Part shown: piece by piece, positions 63,486 through 64,000 of the stretch | Layout: each line of letters begins with the position of its first letter | Numbering within the stretch: the first letter of the stretch is position 1 | DNA from: Clostridium chrysemydis | GTDB taxonomy: Bacteria; Bacillota; Clostridia; Clostridiales; Clostridiaceae | Direction: 5' to 3' | DNA: 64,000 nucleotides | Assembly (NCBI RefSeq): GCF_015234215.1 | Contig: NZ_JADEKP010000007.1 | Location: 29,013-93,012, forward strand | Notes under the pieces: generated by a model | Seen by the model: the letters and a program-made list of their open reading frames with translations, nothing else | Told to the model about the DNA's origin: nothing | Database searches by the model: none | Made by a program: the position numbers and the translations under genes

Positions 63486-64000
63486 TTAAATCACTTTTAC
63501 ACAAAAAATAGAACTTATTAAATTAGACAAAACAGTATGTTTTTCATAGGAGCCTTCGTAAATATAAACGAACCAATTTAAATAAACTTGCAGATATTTT
63601 GTTGCAACGCTTCTAAATTTTCTAAGCCATCTTCTTAAATTTAATATAAAATCAGAGCAGTGACTAAGTAAAATTTCACTTTCTTCTCTAGAAATTTCTA
63701 GTTCTTTCTTTTTATGAAGAGAGTAGTTTAATCTTTTTGATACAAGATAAGAGAATCTATCTTTTCCTGGTAAAAAGTAAGTGTTAAATACAGGTTTAAA
63801 CTCATTTAATAAATTCTCTATAGATTCTTTTGTAGGGCTCATAGAATCAAAGGATATCTTAGCTAGAGAGTAGTTATTTTTGTTAATAGTAGTAGCTACA
63901 AAGATATTTTTTCTTCTAGAAATAGTGCAAACGGGGGGAGTCTTTTGCCCCTTAAAGTTTTCTAAAAACTTAGTATGTCTCATAGCTGTAACTATATGAG
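63486..64000 (-). CDS. IS1595-like transposase, C-terminal part (runs off the window)
   Basis: On the minus strand the frame is open from the window edge (64000) to 63486; the ATG at 63983 is only an internal Met. The visible 170 residues have the IS1595-family C-terminal layout: RRKNIFVATTINK, a regulatory stretch with PGKDRFSYL, and LNLRRWLRKFRSVATKYLQVYLNWFVYI, which is typical of the transposase end. The acidic/His part just before this (LLSHCSDFIL) differs from the usual HVNSYHSR form, so it may be degenerate. Most of the transposase lies outside the window. Confidence 0.72.
   Translation of the reverse strand, partial: HIVTAMRHTKFLENFKGQKTPPVCTISRRKNIFVATTINKNNYSLAKISFDSMSPTKESIENLLNEFKPVFNTYFLPGKDRFSYLVSKRLNYSLHKKKELEISREESEILLSHCSDFILNLRRWLRKFRSVATKYLQVYLNWFVYIYEGSYEKHTVLSNLISSIFCVKVI

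Noticed and set aside
1-64000. CRISPR array, tRNA or rRNA genes
   Set aside because: I looked for regularly spaced repeats, cloverleaf-type motifs and conserved rRNA blocks and saw none.

Overview
The window is AT-rich, low-GC Firmicute DNA, most likely from a Clostridium sensu stricto species. The signs are codon usage rich in A/T-ending codons, strong GGAGG-type ribosome binding sites, a reverse rubrerythrin, T-box leaders, the whiA-yvcK-rapZ cluster and FHA-FtsW-PBP neighbours. The species cannot be fixed from sequence alone. Apart from tetR, the PL8 lyase and the transposase fragment, all genes are on the + strand.

Layout. 1-7963: the 3' part of uvrB, four lineage-specific genes, then uvrA behind a LexA-type SOS box. 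8109-14436: an FHA protein, an FtsW/RodA-family protein and a class B PBP, then uvrC and murB. 14437-20158: a candidate structured small RNA, a small membrane protein, a hisC-like aminotransferase, rapZ-yvcK, a large palindromic repeat block, and whiA. 20198-24389: dnaE, split by a 616-nt group II intron with no ORF; its exact boundaries restore the dnaE reading frame. 24904-27332: pfkA-pyk, the key glycolytic pair. 27512-30266: a bacteriocin-type ABC exporter without a visible bacteriocin. 30294-33259: a candidate sRNA, reverse rubrerythrin behind a PerR-like operator, a 42-residue membrane peptide and an RlmCD-type methyltransferase.

33598-40760 is an accessory island of about ten small genes, many resembling immunity proteins of polymorphic toxins (DUF4303, SMI1/KNR4-like, CbrC/UPF0167, ankyrin repeats). 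Some are broken by frameshift or nonsense changes, and no toxin is visible. It is followed by a PadR-DUF1048-DUF1048 operon, then a T-box with a UGC (Cys) specifier upstream of a four-gene polar amino acid ABC transporter whose binding protein resembles cysteine-binding CjaA.

45405-56607: a DUF6512 protein, a TetR repressor divergent from an FtsX-type ABC transporter with two matching palindromic operators, trpS behind a UGG (Trp) T-box, an esterase, a phospholipid-methyltransferase-like gene coupled to a two-component system, and a TVP38 protein. 56652-60176 (-): a secreted polysaccharide lyase family 8 enzyme with an intact catalytic tetrad. 60497-64000: small hypothetical genes, a lipoprotein, an EVE-like protein, a YrvL-family protein and a truncated IS1595-like transposase at the window edge.

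The strongest unusual item is the ORF-less group II intron in the essential polymerase gene dnaE. Its exon-binding sites pair with the flanking exon, and no maturase lies in the window, so splicing would have to be helped in trans or be autonomous. Other notable items are the toxin-less immunity array, the 268-bp palindromic element at the yvcK stop codon, and the candidate structured RNAs at 14549-14763 and 30397-30506.
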